Positions 8,707-16,421 of a stretch of DNA of 64,000 nucleotides are shown one piece after another. Below the pieces are notes generated by a model, which had not been told where the DNA came from, did no database searches, and saw only the letters and a program-made list of their open reading frames with translations. Within the stretch, counting starts at the first letter, position 1, and every line of letters starts with the position of its first letter. The DNA is taken from positions 496,001 through 560,000 of the forward strand of contig NZ_CP048103.1 of NCBI RefSeq assembly GCF_013282215.1, written 5' to 3'. Origin of the DNA: Kroppenstedtia eburnea. Its GTDB lineage: Bacteria; Bacillota; Bacilli; Thermoactinomycetales; DSM-45169. Position numbers and translations under genes: made by a program.

Positions 8707-9279
8707 TTGGAAGTGAAGGATGCCATTCGGTCCCGGAGAAGTATTGGCAAAGTGAGTGAAACCATGCCGGACCCACAGCTGATCGAAAAAGTGTTGGAAG
8801 CGGCCCGCTGGGCTCCCAACCATCATATGACCCAGCCCTGGAAATTCTTTGTATTGACCGGGGATGCCCGGGTGCGGCTGGGGAGGGTGCTGAGAGAGAT
8901 CAAGGCGGAAGGTTGGACGGAAGAGGAAAGACAGGCGCAAGCCGAAAGCCTGGAACGGGAAGAACGGAAGCCCTTGCGGGCACCGGTGGTGATCGCTGTA
9001 GCAGTCACTCCTTCCGATGATCCGAAGGTGGAAGAAATCGAAGAGATCTGTGCAGTGGCCGCCGGAGTTCAAAATGGGTTATTGACTGCCCATGCTCTGG
9101 GATTGGGGGCGATCTGGCGCACGGGCAAGCCCACATATCATCCCCGGATGAAGGAGTTTTTCCAACTGGGGGAAAGGCAAACCTTGCTCGGGTTTTTATA
9201 CATCGGTTATCCCTCCGTCCTTCCCAAGGAACGCCCCCGGGCTCCCATGGAGGAGAAAGTGGAATGGTGGGATCATTGA
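8707..9279 (+). CDS. nitroreductase-family flavoprotein (YfhC/YdjA-like)
   Basis: A 190-residue FMN-dependent NAD(P)H oxidoreductase. The N-terminal RSRRSIGKV matches the phosphate-binding 'RRS' of nitroreductases, followed by AARWAPNHHMTQPWKF, the usual flavin-contact segment, and a C-terminal GAIWRTG...LLGFLYIGYP. The TTG start at 8707 has AAAGGGGAG about 7 bases upstream. The physiological substrate cannot be told from sequence. The gene lies between the YkvI-like permease and a PlsY-like gene on the same strand. Confidence 0.85.
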   Translation: MEVKDAIRSRRSIGKVSETMPDPQLIEKVLEAARWAPNHHMTQPWKFFVLTGDARVRLGRVLREIKAEGWTEEERQAQAESLEREERKPLRAPVVIAVAVTPSDDPKVEEIEEICAVAAGVQNGLLTAHALGLGAIWRTGKPTYHPRMKEFFQLGERQTLLGFLYIGYPSVLPKERPRAPMEEKVEWWDH

Positions 9280-9366
9280 TCCCCCTTTCTTTGTAGAGAA
9301 AACATCCCGTCACCGGCTCCAAAAGTTCCCGGTTGCTTGACCTGCCTGGAAAGGGGGAGGGAGACC

Positions 9367-9951
9367 ATGATACTGATCCTGATTGCCGTAACAGGATACC
9401 TGATCGGTTCACTCCCTGTCTTCGCTCTGTTTCACAGCCGGGGAGCCCCCAGGGTGAGTCATCTCTCCCCCGGTGGGATCCGTCCGGGAAGAGGCTTGCG
9501 GGAAGGCATGATCTTTGCCGGGTTGCAGATGGGGAAAGGGGCGTTGGCCGCCCTGACGGGCTTGTTGCTGGCAGGGTGGACGGGAGGTGCACTGGTGGCC
9601 GCGACAGCTGTGCTGGGGGACCTGTTTTCTCTGTTCCGGCCCGTTCACGGCGGGGGAGGGGTGGCAGTCGCCGCGGGGGGCTTGTTGATCCTGAGTCCGC
9701 TGTTGCTTGCTGTGGGCATGGGCATCTATTTGCTGACTCTTTTTCTCACCCGCTACTTTTCCGTCTCCGTACTTTTTGCGTCCATCGGGGTCATCGTCTT
9801 TTCCCTGGTTTTGTTTCCGGGGTTGTACGTGGTGCTGGTGGTGTTGTTTGCAGGGGGCCTGATCCTGTTACGGAACAGGGGACGTCCCGACCGCTGGCGT
9901 AAAGGAATGGAACCGCCGGTATGGAAGCGGGGTTTTCGCCGCTGGCGATGA
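9367..9951 (+). CDS. PlsY-like membrane protein, probably degenerate
   Basis: 194 residues, about five membrane segments. The overall layout (N-terminal GYLIGSLPVFALF, a lysine-containing QMGKGALAAL, then GDLFSLFRPVHGGGGVAVAAGG) parallels glycerol-3-phosphate acyltransferase PlsY, where the corresponding segments are GSIP..., the Asp-Lys-Gly motif and FKGGKGVAT. The normally conserved GSGNxGATN segment is replaced by SHLSPGGIRPGRG, and the lysine of GGKG is missing. It may therefore be a paralogue with an altered or lost activity. ATG 9367 has GGGGAGGGAG upstream. Confidence 0.55.
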   Translation: MILILIAVTGYLIGSLPVFALFHSRGAPRVSHLSPGGIRPGRGLREGMIFAGLQMGKGALAALTGLLLAGWTGGALVAATAVLGDLFSLFRPVHGGGGVAVAAGGLLILSPLLLAVGMGIYLLTLFLTRYFSVSVLFASIGVIVFSLVLFPGLYVVLVVLFAGGLILLRNRGRPDRWRKGMEPPVWKRGFRRWR

Positions 9952-9968
9952 GGAATCTTCACCAAGTC

Positions 9969-10013
9969 GAAGCCGCTGACGATGAGCAAGCACGTCAGCG
10001 GCTTCCGGTTTTT
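9969..10013 (+). terminator. intrinsic terminator
   Basis: A 13-bp stem (GAAGCCGCTGACG with its complement) and a run of five T after CGG. It ends the plus-strand unit, facing the convergent DUF2797 gene. Confidence 0.8.
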
Positions 10014-10030
10014 GCTGCGCTGTTCTTATT

Positions 10031-10822
10031 TCAAACTGCCACTTCCACTTTATATCCGCTGAACTTGCGGATGTTGATCACCCCGTTGTCCAGAATCAGA
10101 TACTGGGCCTTGGCTCCGAGCAGTTTGCCCCGGATCCGGTCCAGCTTGTCCAGGTTCAGGGGCTTGATCTTTTCCGGAACTTCCAGACAGGGATAGTGAA
10201 AGGTGAGCGGTTCCCGGTCCCCTTGATAGTATCCCCGATACTTTTCGGGGATTTTTTCTTCGATATCGGCACGTACCTCCAGCAGATCCCGGTCGGCGAT
10301 CTCATTTTTGAGCATCCGGCGCCAGTTGGTCTTATCCTTGATAAATTGTGCCAGGTGCACCTCGATCTCCCCTGCGGTTTTGCGGTCCGGGACCTCGGCG
10401 ATGGGAAGCGCCGTCACTGCCCCCTGGTCGATCCATCGCTTCGGCATGTTGGTTTTCCGGGTGATTCCCACTTTGACGTCATCACTGATCGCCAGATATA
10501 CGATATGGGGTTGCATGCAGTGGCGTTCACCAAAGGCGGCATCACGGCAGGTGCCCAGGTGAAAGTGGCATTGATGGGGCTTCACAATGCATAAGTCATT
10601 CTCTGCCCGATCCCGGAAACAAGGATAGCAGGAACCGTTGTTAAAAGTCTTTTTGATCTTCCGTCCACAGTATATACAAGCTATTTCTCCCAAAAAATTG
10701 ATCTCCAGCTCTTCTCCCAGCAACTCGTTGATCGGAAGCTCCCGGTCGGGAAATGGCCAGAAGTAGGTGACCGGATCTGTATGCTGATGTGTCAACGGCT
10801 GGACATAGCCGGTCAGCTGCAT
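10031..10822 (-). CDS. DUF2797-family protein
   Basis: 263 residues. The family is recognised from conserved blocks: IACIYCGRKIKKTFNNGSCYPCF, a zinc-ribbon-like Cys cluster near residue 50, HLGTCRDAAFGERHC, and DVKVGITRKTNMPKRWIDQGA, a GIY-YIG-like stretch. The function of this family is not established; the cysteine pairs suggest metal binding. The chosen ATG (10822) has AAAGGAG 8 bases upstream. A further N-terminal extension is open but has no SD. It stands alone, convergent with the PlsY-like gene. Confidence 0.8.
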   Translation of the reverse strand: MQLTGYVQPLTHQHTDPVTYFWPFPDRELPINELLGEELEINFLGEIACIYCGRKIKKTFNNGSCYPCFRDRAENDLCIVKPHQCHFHLGTCRDAAFGERHCMQPHIVYLAISDDVKVGITRKTNMPKRWIDQGAVTALPIAEVPDRKTAGEIEVHLAQFIKDKTNWRRMLKNEIADRDLLEVRADIEEKIPEKYRGYYQGDREPLTFHYPCLEVPEKIKPLNLDKLDRIRGKLLGAKAQYLILDNGVINIRKFSGYKVEVAV

Positions 10823-11006
10823 GATGAACACTCCTTTTTTGGAACCGTCGCAGGCGGGGCCGAATCTATCAAAATCGGTTCCCATTCATTATGACACAGG
10901 AGCTTCTTTCACGAAAGGCGGGACAGGGTTTCACTCTCAAACCCGGATCATCCACATGTCGGTCTTATATAAATCTTTCAGTCTATATTGTATTGCTTCT
11001 CATTGA

Positions 11007-11036
11007 TTTACAATGAAGACGGCAATGGATTATACA
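11007..11036 (+). promoter_or_regulatory. possible SigA-type promoter for the VWA lipoprotein
   Basis: TTTACA, 18 bases, TATACA, ending 37 bases before the lipoprotein start. The match to consensus is only partial. Confidence 0.35.
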
Positions 11037-11073
11037 CCATATGGAAATCGGGCTTTTGATTGGAAGGGGTTAT

Positions 11074-12405
11074 ATGAACAAACATTTTTTTCGCTGTCCA
11101 TGGATTGTTGTCCTGTGTCTGATGTTATGGTTGACGGCTTGCTCGTCAGAAGCCGTGGATGAAAAGCCGAAGAAGAAATCCTTTCAGGCGGCCACTGAGA
11201 TCGAGGGGATGTTGAGAGAAGGTCCGGGAAAGTTTGCAGGTGATCGTTACGACGAGGAAAAAGTAAACAAAGCACTCCGGAAACTGCCCGATGATCTGAC
11301 GGCGGACCAGGCTTACACCCGACTGATCCAACTGTTGGCGGAAGATTACGGACCTGCTCTCCGGGAGATCGAGGAATTTGATCCTTCGCTTCAAATCGGC
11401 GAGTTGAAGTTTACGGACAAGGAGGATGAGGATCAGAAGCAGGGGAAAGAACAAGCCAAACAGGTCCATGTGGAGATCCTGTTGGATGCCAGCGGAAGCA
11501 TGGCAGGCCGGATCCGCGACGGAGTGAAGATGGATCTGGCCAAAGAGGCGATTGAAAATTTTGTCTCCGACATGCCGGAGAATGCCAAAATCTCCTTGCG
11601 GGTTTATGGCCATAAAGGGAGCAACCGCAAGCAGGATCAAAAGGAATCCTGCGCCTCCACCGAAGTGGTGTATCCCCATGGATCTTATGTAAAGGGCAAA
11701 TTCGGGAAAGCGCTGAACTCTTTTGAGCCCACCGGGTGGACCCCCTTGGCCGCGGCGATGGAAGAAGCGCGACAAGATTTGAAACCCTATGCCGGGGAGG
11801 ATGCGGAAAACATCATCTACGTGGTGAGTGACGGAATCGAGACCTGTGGCGGTGATCCGGTGAAAGCGGCAAAATCTCTGTACAACTCCGATATCCAAGC
11901 CGTGGTCAATATCATAGGATTTGATGTGGATGATGCGGGTCAACAGGCGTTAAAGAAAGTGGCCGAGGCCGGGGGCGGAGAATACAAAACCGCCAATACC
12001 CGGGAGGAATTGAATCAATCCTTCGGGATCGATTGGGATGAAATCGAGAAAGAAGTCTCCAAGGTTTGGTACAACGTGGATACCAGCCTGGCGATCAACA
12101 AACACCAACAGGAGATGATCTGGGAAGTGGAGAAAATCGCCGGGGATATCAGCTACTTCAATCAATTTGAAGGTGGAACCCTGTATCAAATTTACGATCG
12201 GGAAGTTGCCCGCCTGGAAGCCGCTGTCGAGGAGTTGGATCAACAGGGGAAGCTCTCCGATTCCACTGCGTTGACAAAAAAAATTGAGCACAGATATGAG
12301 TTGATGAAAAAATACCGCATGGAGCAATATGAGCACCTGGAGAGCCGGGTGGAAAAGGTTTTGGAGAATGCTGAAAAGAAAAGGGATGAAAATCTGGAGA
12401 AGTAG
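11074..12405 (+). CDS. VWA-domain lipoprotein
   Basis: 443 residues. A lipoprotein signal (MNKHFFRCPWIVVLCLMLWL then TAC, lipobox LTAC) predicts anchoring to the outer face of the membrane. The von Willebrand A domain begins ~residue 130 with VEILLDASGSMAG, the metal-ion-dependent adhesion site (DxSxS), with the matching Thr in EPTGWTPLAAAM and Asp in YVVSDGIETCGG. A C-terminal ~130 residues rich in Glu and Lys looks helical, probably coiled coil. Similar proteins in Bacillus are YwmC/YwmD. The ligand is unknown. SD GGAAGGGG precedes the ATG. Confidence 0.85.
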   Translation: MNKHFFRCPWIVVLCLMLWLTACSSEAVDEKPKKKSFQAATEIEGMLREGPGKFAGDRYDEEKVNKALRKLPDDLTADQAYTRLIQLLAEDYGPALREIEEFDPSLQIGELKFTDKEDEDQKQGKEQAKQVHVEILLDASGSMAGRIRDGVKMDLAKEAIENFVSDMPENAKISLRVYGHKGSNRKQDQKESCASTEVVYPHGSYVKGKFGKALNSFEPTGWTPLAAAMEEARQDLKPYAGEDAENIIYVVSDGIETCGGDPVKAAKSLYNSDIQAVVNIIGFDVDDAGQQALKKVAEAGGGEYKTANTREELNQSFGIDWDEIEKEVSKVWYNVDTSLAINKHQQEMIWEVEKIAGDISYFNQFEGGTLYQIYDREVARLEAAVEELDQQGKLSDSTALTKKIEHRYELMKKYRMEQYEHLESRVEKVLENAEKKRDENLEK

Positions 12406-12534
12406 GACCGGATCGGGGAAAGCCGAAACCTCTGTCGCAGGAACTTCGTTGTAATAATTGAAAGCAGCAAAGTCTTAAAGGATAATGTTTCTGATCCTGC
12501 AATAGGAGTTTGGCCATTCACCTTTTTTCACTGA

Positions 12535-12563
12535 TTGACATATATTTTTACATGAGTTATAGT
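12535..12563 (+). promoter_or_regulatory. strong SigA-type promoter of a probable small RNA
   Basis: TTGACA, 17-base spacer, TATAGT: a perfect -35 and a near-perfect -10 with ideal spacing. No protein gene begins downstream before the terminator at 12662-12703. Confidence 0.75.
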
Positions 12564-12569
12564 TTGAAT

Positions 12570-12699
12570 AGATGATTTCGAAGGTTGGGAACTATATCTG
12601 CAGTACTGCAATCCATCGCAATTCTCTTTTAAATTGATAAAAATGAGTTTGACCCCCTTGAGACGAAAAGGCCGGCCAATTTTGGCCGGCCTTTTCGTC
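12570..12699 (+). ncRNA. candidate small regulatory RNA
   Basis: The stretch between a near-consensus promoter (12535-12563) and a strong intrinsic terminator (12662-12703) is about 130 bases long and carries no frame with an SD. The longest ATG frame encodes 21 residues (MISKVGNYICSTAIHRNSLL...) and lacks an SD. I infer a small RNA or a leader-type transcript. It lies between the VWA lipoprotein and the convergent hydrolase. The family is not recognised. Confidence 0.5.
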
Positions 12700-12703
12700 C
12701 TGA
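12662..12703. terminator. bidirectional intrinsic terminator
   Basis: A 16-17-bp stem built on GACGAAAAGGCCGGCCA and its complement, with T-runs in both directions. It serves the candidate small RNA (plus) and the hydrolase gene (minus). Confidence 0.85.
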
Positions 12704-12709
12704 AAAAAT

Positions 12710-13552
12710 TCAGCTGAAAACTTCCCGCAGGAAACGGGTGGTCACCTCGATGGCTTCATTCAGCTGTGGAGTGGGCCCTTGAAAAGGGTGAACGGCGTTA
12801 AAGGTGTGTCCCGCGCCGTGAATGAGGTGGAGAACGCCACGGGGAGCGGCTGTTTGGAGGTCCCGGGCCGCTTGGACCGGAACCGCGGCATCTTCGTCCC
12901 CCTGCAGGATCAGCATCGGCTTCGCGAAGCCGGGCAAGCGGCCGAGAAGGTTGAACCGTTTCCGGTGGAGCTCGATATCGTCCAATACCTCCCGGTCGAT
13001 AGGCATCTCCTGACCGGTCCGGGCGTTGAGAATGGTGGCCCGCCCTTTGTTGCGGATCTCCTGTTTCAGTTCATCGGAGAAGAAGTCCACGCGGGAAACA
13101 CTGTTCCAAAGGACCACCCCACGGACGGCGTCTGGGTGGTCCAGGGCAAACAGCAGGCTGTTGGCCCCGCCCCGGCTGTGACCGAGGAGCGCCACCCGCT
13201 GGGTGTCGAGGGATTCGGCACCGGGCAAGGCTCCATGGGTCAATTGCTGAAAGAGAAACCGCAGATCCTCCTGCTCCCGGCTGAAGGTGTTGTGGGCAAA
13301 CTTCTCCAGCTCTGCAAAGGTTTCAGGGTTCTCCCCCACCCCGTTCATGGAGAAGTTGAAGGTGATTGCGGCAAAGCCCGACCCGGCCAGACTGCGGGCG
13401 GTATGGGGGAAGAATCCCCACTCTTTGAAGCCTTTGAAACCATGACAAATGATGACGACAGGGTGGGGGCCAGTGCCTTCGGGCAGGTGCAGCTCTCCCC
13501 GGATCTTCCGGTCTTCCTTGTTCAAGTTCAAAATAAAAGTTTTGCTGTCCAT
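12710..13552 (-). CDS. alpha/beta hydrolase (dienelactone hydrolase/esterase-like)
   Basis: 280 residues with a classic catalytic triad: oxyanion region ICHGFKGFKEWG near residue 36, nucleophile elbow GHSRGG (~124), acid in LQGDEDAAVP (~218) and His in GAGHTFNAVHPF (~247). Probably a cytoplasmic esterase; substrate unknown. The first in-frame ATG directly follows an in-frame TGA, so the start is fixed, yet no SD is at the normal distance. The nearest SD (AGGGAGGAAAGG) is ~35 bases upstream, beyond a 9-bp hairpin GGTGCGGAC/GTCCGCACC. Translation may be coupled to an 18-codon frame starting at the GTG after that SD. Confidence 0.88.
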   Translation of the reverse strand: MDSKTFILNLNKEDRKIRGELHLPEGTGPHPVVIICHGFKGFKEWGFFPHTARSLAGSGFAAITFNFSMNGVGENPETFAELEKFAHNTFSREQEDLRFLFQQLTHGALPGAESLDTQRVALLGHSRGGANSLLFALDHPDAVRGVVLWNSVSRVDFFSDELKQEIRNKGRATILNARTGQEMPIDREVLDDIELHRKRFNLLGRLPGFAKPMLILQGDEDAAVPVQAARDLQTAAPRGVLHLIHGAGHTFNAVHPFQGPTPQLNEAIEVTTRFLREVFS

Positions 13553-13616
13553 TTTTCAGGCGGTGCGGACGAAGCGGTCCGCACCTTTCCTCCCTTCGCT
13601 GGTCTGTTACCATGAT

Positions 13617-13974
13617 CCCAGGGCTGTTGATTAACCCGAAAATGGGCGGTGGAAGGGAGTCGTGTGCTGCCAAAGCGACCTTTGCACCACAGGCACTACA
13701 GTCCAGATGGGCTGAAGCCCTGGGATGAAGGTTGCCATCCTACCCAGCGGAGAATCTGGAGAGAGGGCGTTTAGGGGCAACATTCTTCCTTGTGTTGCTT
13801 CCGTAAGGCTTTGCCCCTGCCCGAAGGTCAGATTTGGAGCGGCCAGTCATTACTTCCTTGCCGGATGGCATAGCGCGACCGGGGAGGAACGACCCCAGGC
13901 GCGACTTGTGCCCTATGGGTGCAACGGTCGCGTGGTAGAACACGACCTCCTCACTCAAAATATAGTTAATCGAC
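13617..13974 (+). mobile_element. structured repeat element, copy A (HEARO/omega-RNA-like or MITE)
   Basis: About 358 bp, nearly identical to the reverse complement of 57716-58022. The ends form an imperfect inverted repeat (GTTGATTAACCC... against a complement of ...ATATAGTTAATCGAC). Inside, CCCAGGGCT (13617-13625) is the exact complement of AGCCCTGGG (13715-13723), and GGGGCAA pairs with TTGCCCC around 13774-13816, which points to a folded RNA. This copy carries an extra ~55 bp (13869-13929) not present in copy B. A 108-residue open frame through it is not a protein gene. Confidence 0.7.
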
Positions 13975-14022
13975 ACGCTTGCCATAATCCCTTCTTTGCG
14001 GGTCCTTGGCATCCCTTTTTAA

Positions 14023-14052
14023 TTGAACCGGTTCAGGGTTTCAGTATATAAT
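14023..14052 (+). promoter_or_regulatory. SigA-type promoter of the cobalamin operon
   Basis: TTGAAC, 18-base spacer, TATAAT, placed just before the riboswitch so that transcription would start near 14059. Confidence 0.7.
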
Positions 14053-14059
14053 AGGGTCA

Positions 14060-14245
14060 CAAGTCGATAGGATGAAAAGGTCTCCCCGTCCCCTGACGGG
14101 CGGGGAGTGAAAAGGGAAGCCGGTGAGATTCCGGCGCGGTCCCGCCACTGTGTTTGGGGAGCGAAGCCGCAGGGTGCCACTGTTCTTTACAGAACGGGAA
14201 GGCGCGGCCGAGTGAGGATCCATAAGCCAGGAGACCTGCCTTTTC
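14060..14245 (+). promoter_or_regulatory. cobalamin (adenosylcobalamin) riboswitch
   Basis: Contains the B12 box AGCCAGGAGACCTGCC at 14225-14240 and the upstream conserved core GCCGGTGAGATTCCGG...GGTCCCGCCACTGT with GAAGCCGCAGGGTGCCACTG. It controls the B12 uptake operon that follows; ligand binding should favour the terminator at 14326-14364. Confidence 0.93.
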
Positions 14246-14325
14246 ATCTGGGAAACTTGCGATCTCCTTCGAGGCTGAGGAGAGCAACCACCGGATCCCT
14301 GGGTCGCTTTTTTGATTCGGTCAGG

Positions 14326-14364
14326 AACCCCTGTTGCCTCGTGGCAAGCGGGGTTTTTCTTTTT
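14326..14364 (+). terminator. riboswitch-controlled attenuator
   Basis: Hairpin AACCCC..TTGCC/GGCAA..GGGGTT followed by TTTTTCTTTTT, between the B12 aptamer and btuF. This is the expression platform of the riboswitch. Confidence 0.8.
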
Positions 14365-14400
14365 GCCTCGGAAAAAACGGTGAATGGGAGCGGAGAAAAG

Positions 14401-15360
14401 ATGAAGAGATGGACACGAATTTCTGCCATCTGGTTGTCCTTGTTGCTGGTGTTTGCGGTGGTCGGCTGTGCGTCCACTCCAAATGCGGGTGACAGCACCC
14501 CGGCGGTTGGGGATTCCGGAAAGCAGGAAGCCGGTTTTCCGGTCACCTTGACAGACGGCACCCACACCAAGGTGACGGTGAAAAAGGAACCGAAACGGAT
14601 CATTTCCTTGATTCCCAGCATGACGGAGACAGCTTACGCCTTGGGATTGGGGGAGCGGATGGTCGGAGTGACGACCAATGATGACTATCCCGCCGAAGTG
14701 AAGAAAGTGGAAAAAGTGGGCGACATGAACATCGATACGGAAAAGGTGCTCTCCCTGAAACCGGATCTGGTGCTGGCATCGGAGGGTCTGAACGGCAAGG
14801 AGACGGTTGACAAGCTCCGCAAGCTGGGATTGACCGTCATCGCCTATGAACCTGAGGATCTGAACGGAGTGTTCCAACAGATTCAGGATGTGGGGAAAGC
14901 CACAGGTGCCGGGAAAGAGGCGGATCGGCTGATTGGAAAGATGAAGAAAGAGAAACAGCTGGCGGAAAAGATCGCTGCCAAAGTGCCGGCGGACAAACAG
15001 GCCAAGGTATGGATCGAAGTCTCCTCCGACCTGTACACCGCCGGGGATGAAACTTTTATGAACGAACTGATCACCCTGGCCGGCGGGAAAAACGTGGCGA
15101 CCGGAGAGAAAGGCTGGTTCCAGGCCTCCTCGGAAAATGTGGTCAAATGGAATCCCGATGTGATCCTTTACACCCATCCGGATAAAAAGGAAAAAATCAC
15201 ATCCCGGGGCGGCTGGAAAAGTATCCGGGCTGTGAAGGAAGGCCGGGTGGAACAGCTGGAGACCAATATCGTCAGCCGTCCGGGACCGAGGATTACCGAA
15301 GGTCTGCTCCTGATTTCCAAGGCGATCTACCCTGAAATCTATGCTGAAACAGCCAAATGA
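14401..15360 (+). CDS. btuF: vitamin B12 ABC transporter, substrate-binding lipoprotein
   Basis: 319 residues. Signal peptide with lipobox VVGC at residues ~20-23 and a PBP2-type periplasmic-binding fold: RIISLIPSMTETAYALGLG..., VGDMNIDTEKVLSLKPDLVLAS, EVSSDLYTAGDETFMNELITLAGG and NIVSRPGPRITEGL. It would capture cobalamin/corrinoids outside the cell and deliver them to BtuCD. ATG 14401 is the correct start; earlier in-frame codons run through the riboswitch. First gene of btuF-btuC-btuD-pduO, overlapping btuC by ATGA. Bacillus subtilis has the same order (yvrC-yvrB-yvrA-yvqK). Confidence 0.93.
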   Translation: MKRWTRISAIWLSLLLVFAVVGCASTPNAGDSTPAVGDSGKQEAGFPVTLTDGTHTKVTVKKEPKRIISLIPSMTETAYALGLGERMVGVTTNDDYPAEVKKVEKVGDMNIDTEKVLSLKPDLVLASEGLNGKETVDKLRKLGLTVIAYEPEDLNGVFQQIQDVGKATGAGKEADRLIGKMKKEKQLAEKIAAKVPADKQAKVWIEVSSDLYTAGDETFMNELITLAGGKNVATGEKGWFQASSENVVKWNPDVILYTHPDKKEKITSRGGWKSIRAVKEGRVEQLETNIVSRPGPRITEGLLLISKAIYPEIYAETAK

Positions 15361-16385
15361 AGCGATGGGGTTGGCTCCCCCGGTTCGTGGTCTGGTTCCT
15401 CTCTTTGACCCTCCTCCTGGTGCTGGTGATGGGAGCGGCGGTCTCCTGGGGGAGTGCGGAGCTGGGATGGGGAGATGTATGGCGGACAGCGGGCACCAAG
15501 TTGACGGGGTCGGAACCGGTTGATCCGGCCACAGAGGCGATCATCTGGCAGATTCGTTTCCCCCGGGTGATTCTTGCCGCCGTGGTCGGTATGGCCTTGG
15601 CGGGTGCCGGGGTGGTGTTTCAGGGACTGTTGCGAAACCCTCTCGCCGATCCCTATATCCTCGGGGTATCCTCCGGTGCCGCTCTGGGGGCTGCCATCGC
15701 CATCTTCACCGGCGCCGGGGCGGCCTGGTTGGGGGGATGGACGGTGCCGGTCTGGGCTTTTCTCCTCGCCGCTGTCGCCCTCTTCCTGGTACTGGGACTG
15801 GCGGGACGGGGGTTGAACCGATCGACCCTGATCCTGTCCGGTGTGGTGATCCAGGCCTTTTTCGGTGCGATGTTGACCTTTTTGATCGGGATTTCTTCAG
15901 CGGAAGAGTTGCAACGGATCCAGTTCTGGATCATGGGGAGCGTGGCTGCCCGGGAGTGGCACCATATCTATGTCGTGCTCCCTTTTATGATTCCCGGACT
16001 GACCTTGATCTGGTTGATGGCACGCCAATTAAACCTGTTTTCCCTGGGGGAGCGGTCTGCCGCTCACTTGGGTGTCCCCGTCCGCCGGATCCGGATGGTG
16101 CTGTTGCTTTCCGCCACGCTGATGACGGCAGCGGCTGTGGCCGTCTCCGGCACGATCGGATTTGTGGGGTTGATCATTCCCCATATCATGCGCCGGATCG
16201 TGGGGCCGGATCATCGGGTGCTGATCCCCGCCGCCGTGTTGGCCGGAGGCCTCTTTCTGGTGGGGGCCGATACGGTGGCCCGGACGGTGATGGAACCCCG
16301 GGAACTGCCGATCGGGGTGGTGACCGCCTTGGTCGGGGCACCGTTTTTCGCTTGGCAACTGAAGCGCAGACATGAATATCAATGA
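15357..16385 (+). CDS. btuC: vitamin B12 ABC transporter, permease
   Basis: 342 residues, FecCD/BtuC family, about ten membrane helices. Typical sequences are present: LAAVVGMALAGAGVVFQGLLRNPLADPYILGVSSGAALG, where the permease contacts the substrate-binding protein and lines the channel, and GTIGFVGLIIPHIMRRIVGPDHR, the coupling region that meets the ATPase. The start overlaps the btuF stop (ATGA), indicating translational coupling. It acts as a dimer in the membrane with two BtuD subunits. Confidence 0.93.
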   Translation: MKRWGWLPRFVVWFLSLTLLLVLVMGAAVSWGSAELGWGDVWRTAGTKLTGSEPVDPATEAIIWQIRFPRVILAAVVGMALAGAGVVFQGLLRNPLADPYILGVSSGAALGAAIAIFTGAGAAWLGGWTVPVWAFLLAAVALFLVLGLAGRGLNRSTLILSGVVIQAFFGAMLTFLIGISSAEELQRIQFWIMGSVAAREWHHIYVVLPFMIPGLTLIWLMARQLNLFSLGERSAAHLGVPVRRIRMVLLLSATLMTAAAVAVSGTIGFVGLIIPHIMRRIVGPDHRVLIPAAVLAGGLFLVGADTVARTVMEPRELPIGVVTALVGAPFFAWQLKRRHEYQ

Positions 16386-16421
16386 GTGACCGGAAGCGAG
16401 CGGGTACAAGGGGGGATGGAG

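Noticed and set aside
13725-14051. 108-codon plus-strand frame resembling a frame at 57721-57912 (minus); both begin MKVAILPSGESGERAFRG
   Set aside because: The similarity is caused by the repeated DNA element. There is no SD, and the insert in copy A makes the two frames diverge before their ends, so protein-level conservation is not indicated.
14107-14400. In-frame upstream extension of btuF
   Set aside because: It reads through the cobalamin riboswitch and attenuator; ATG 14401 has an SD and a normal lipoprotein signal.
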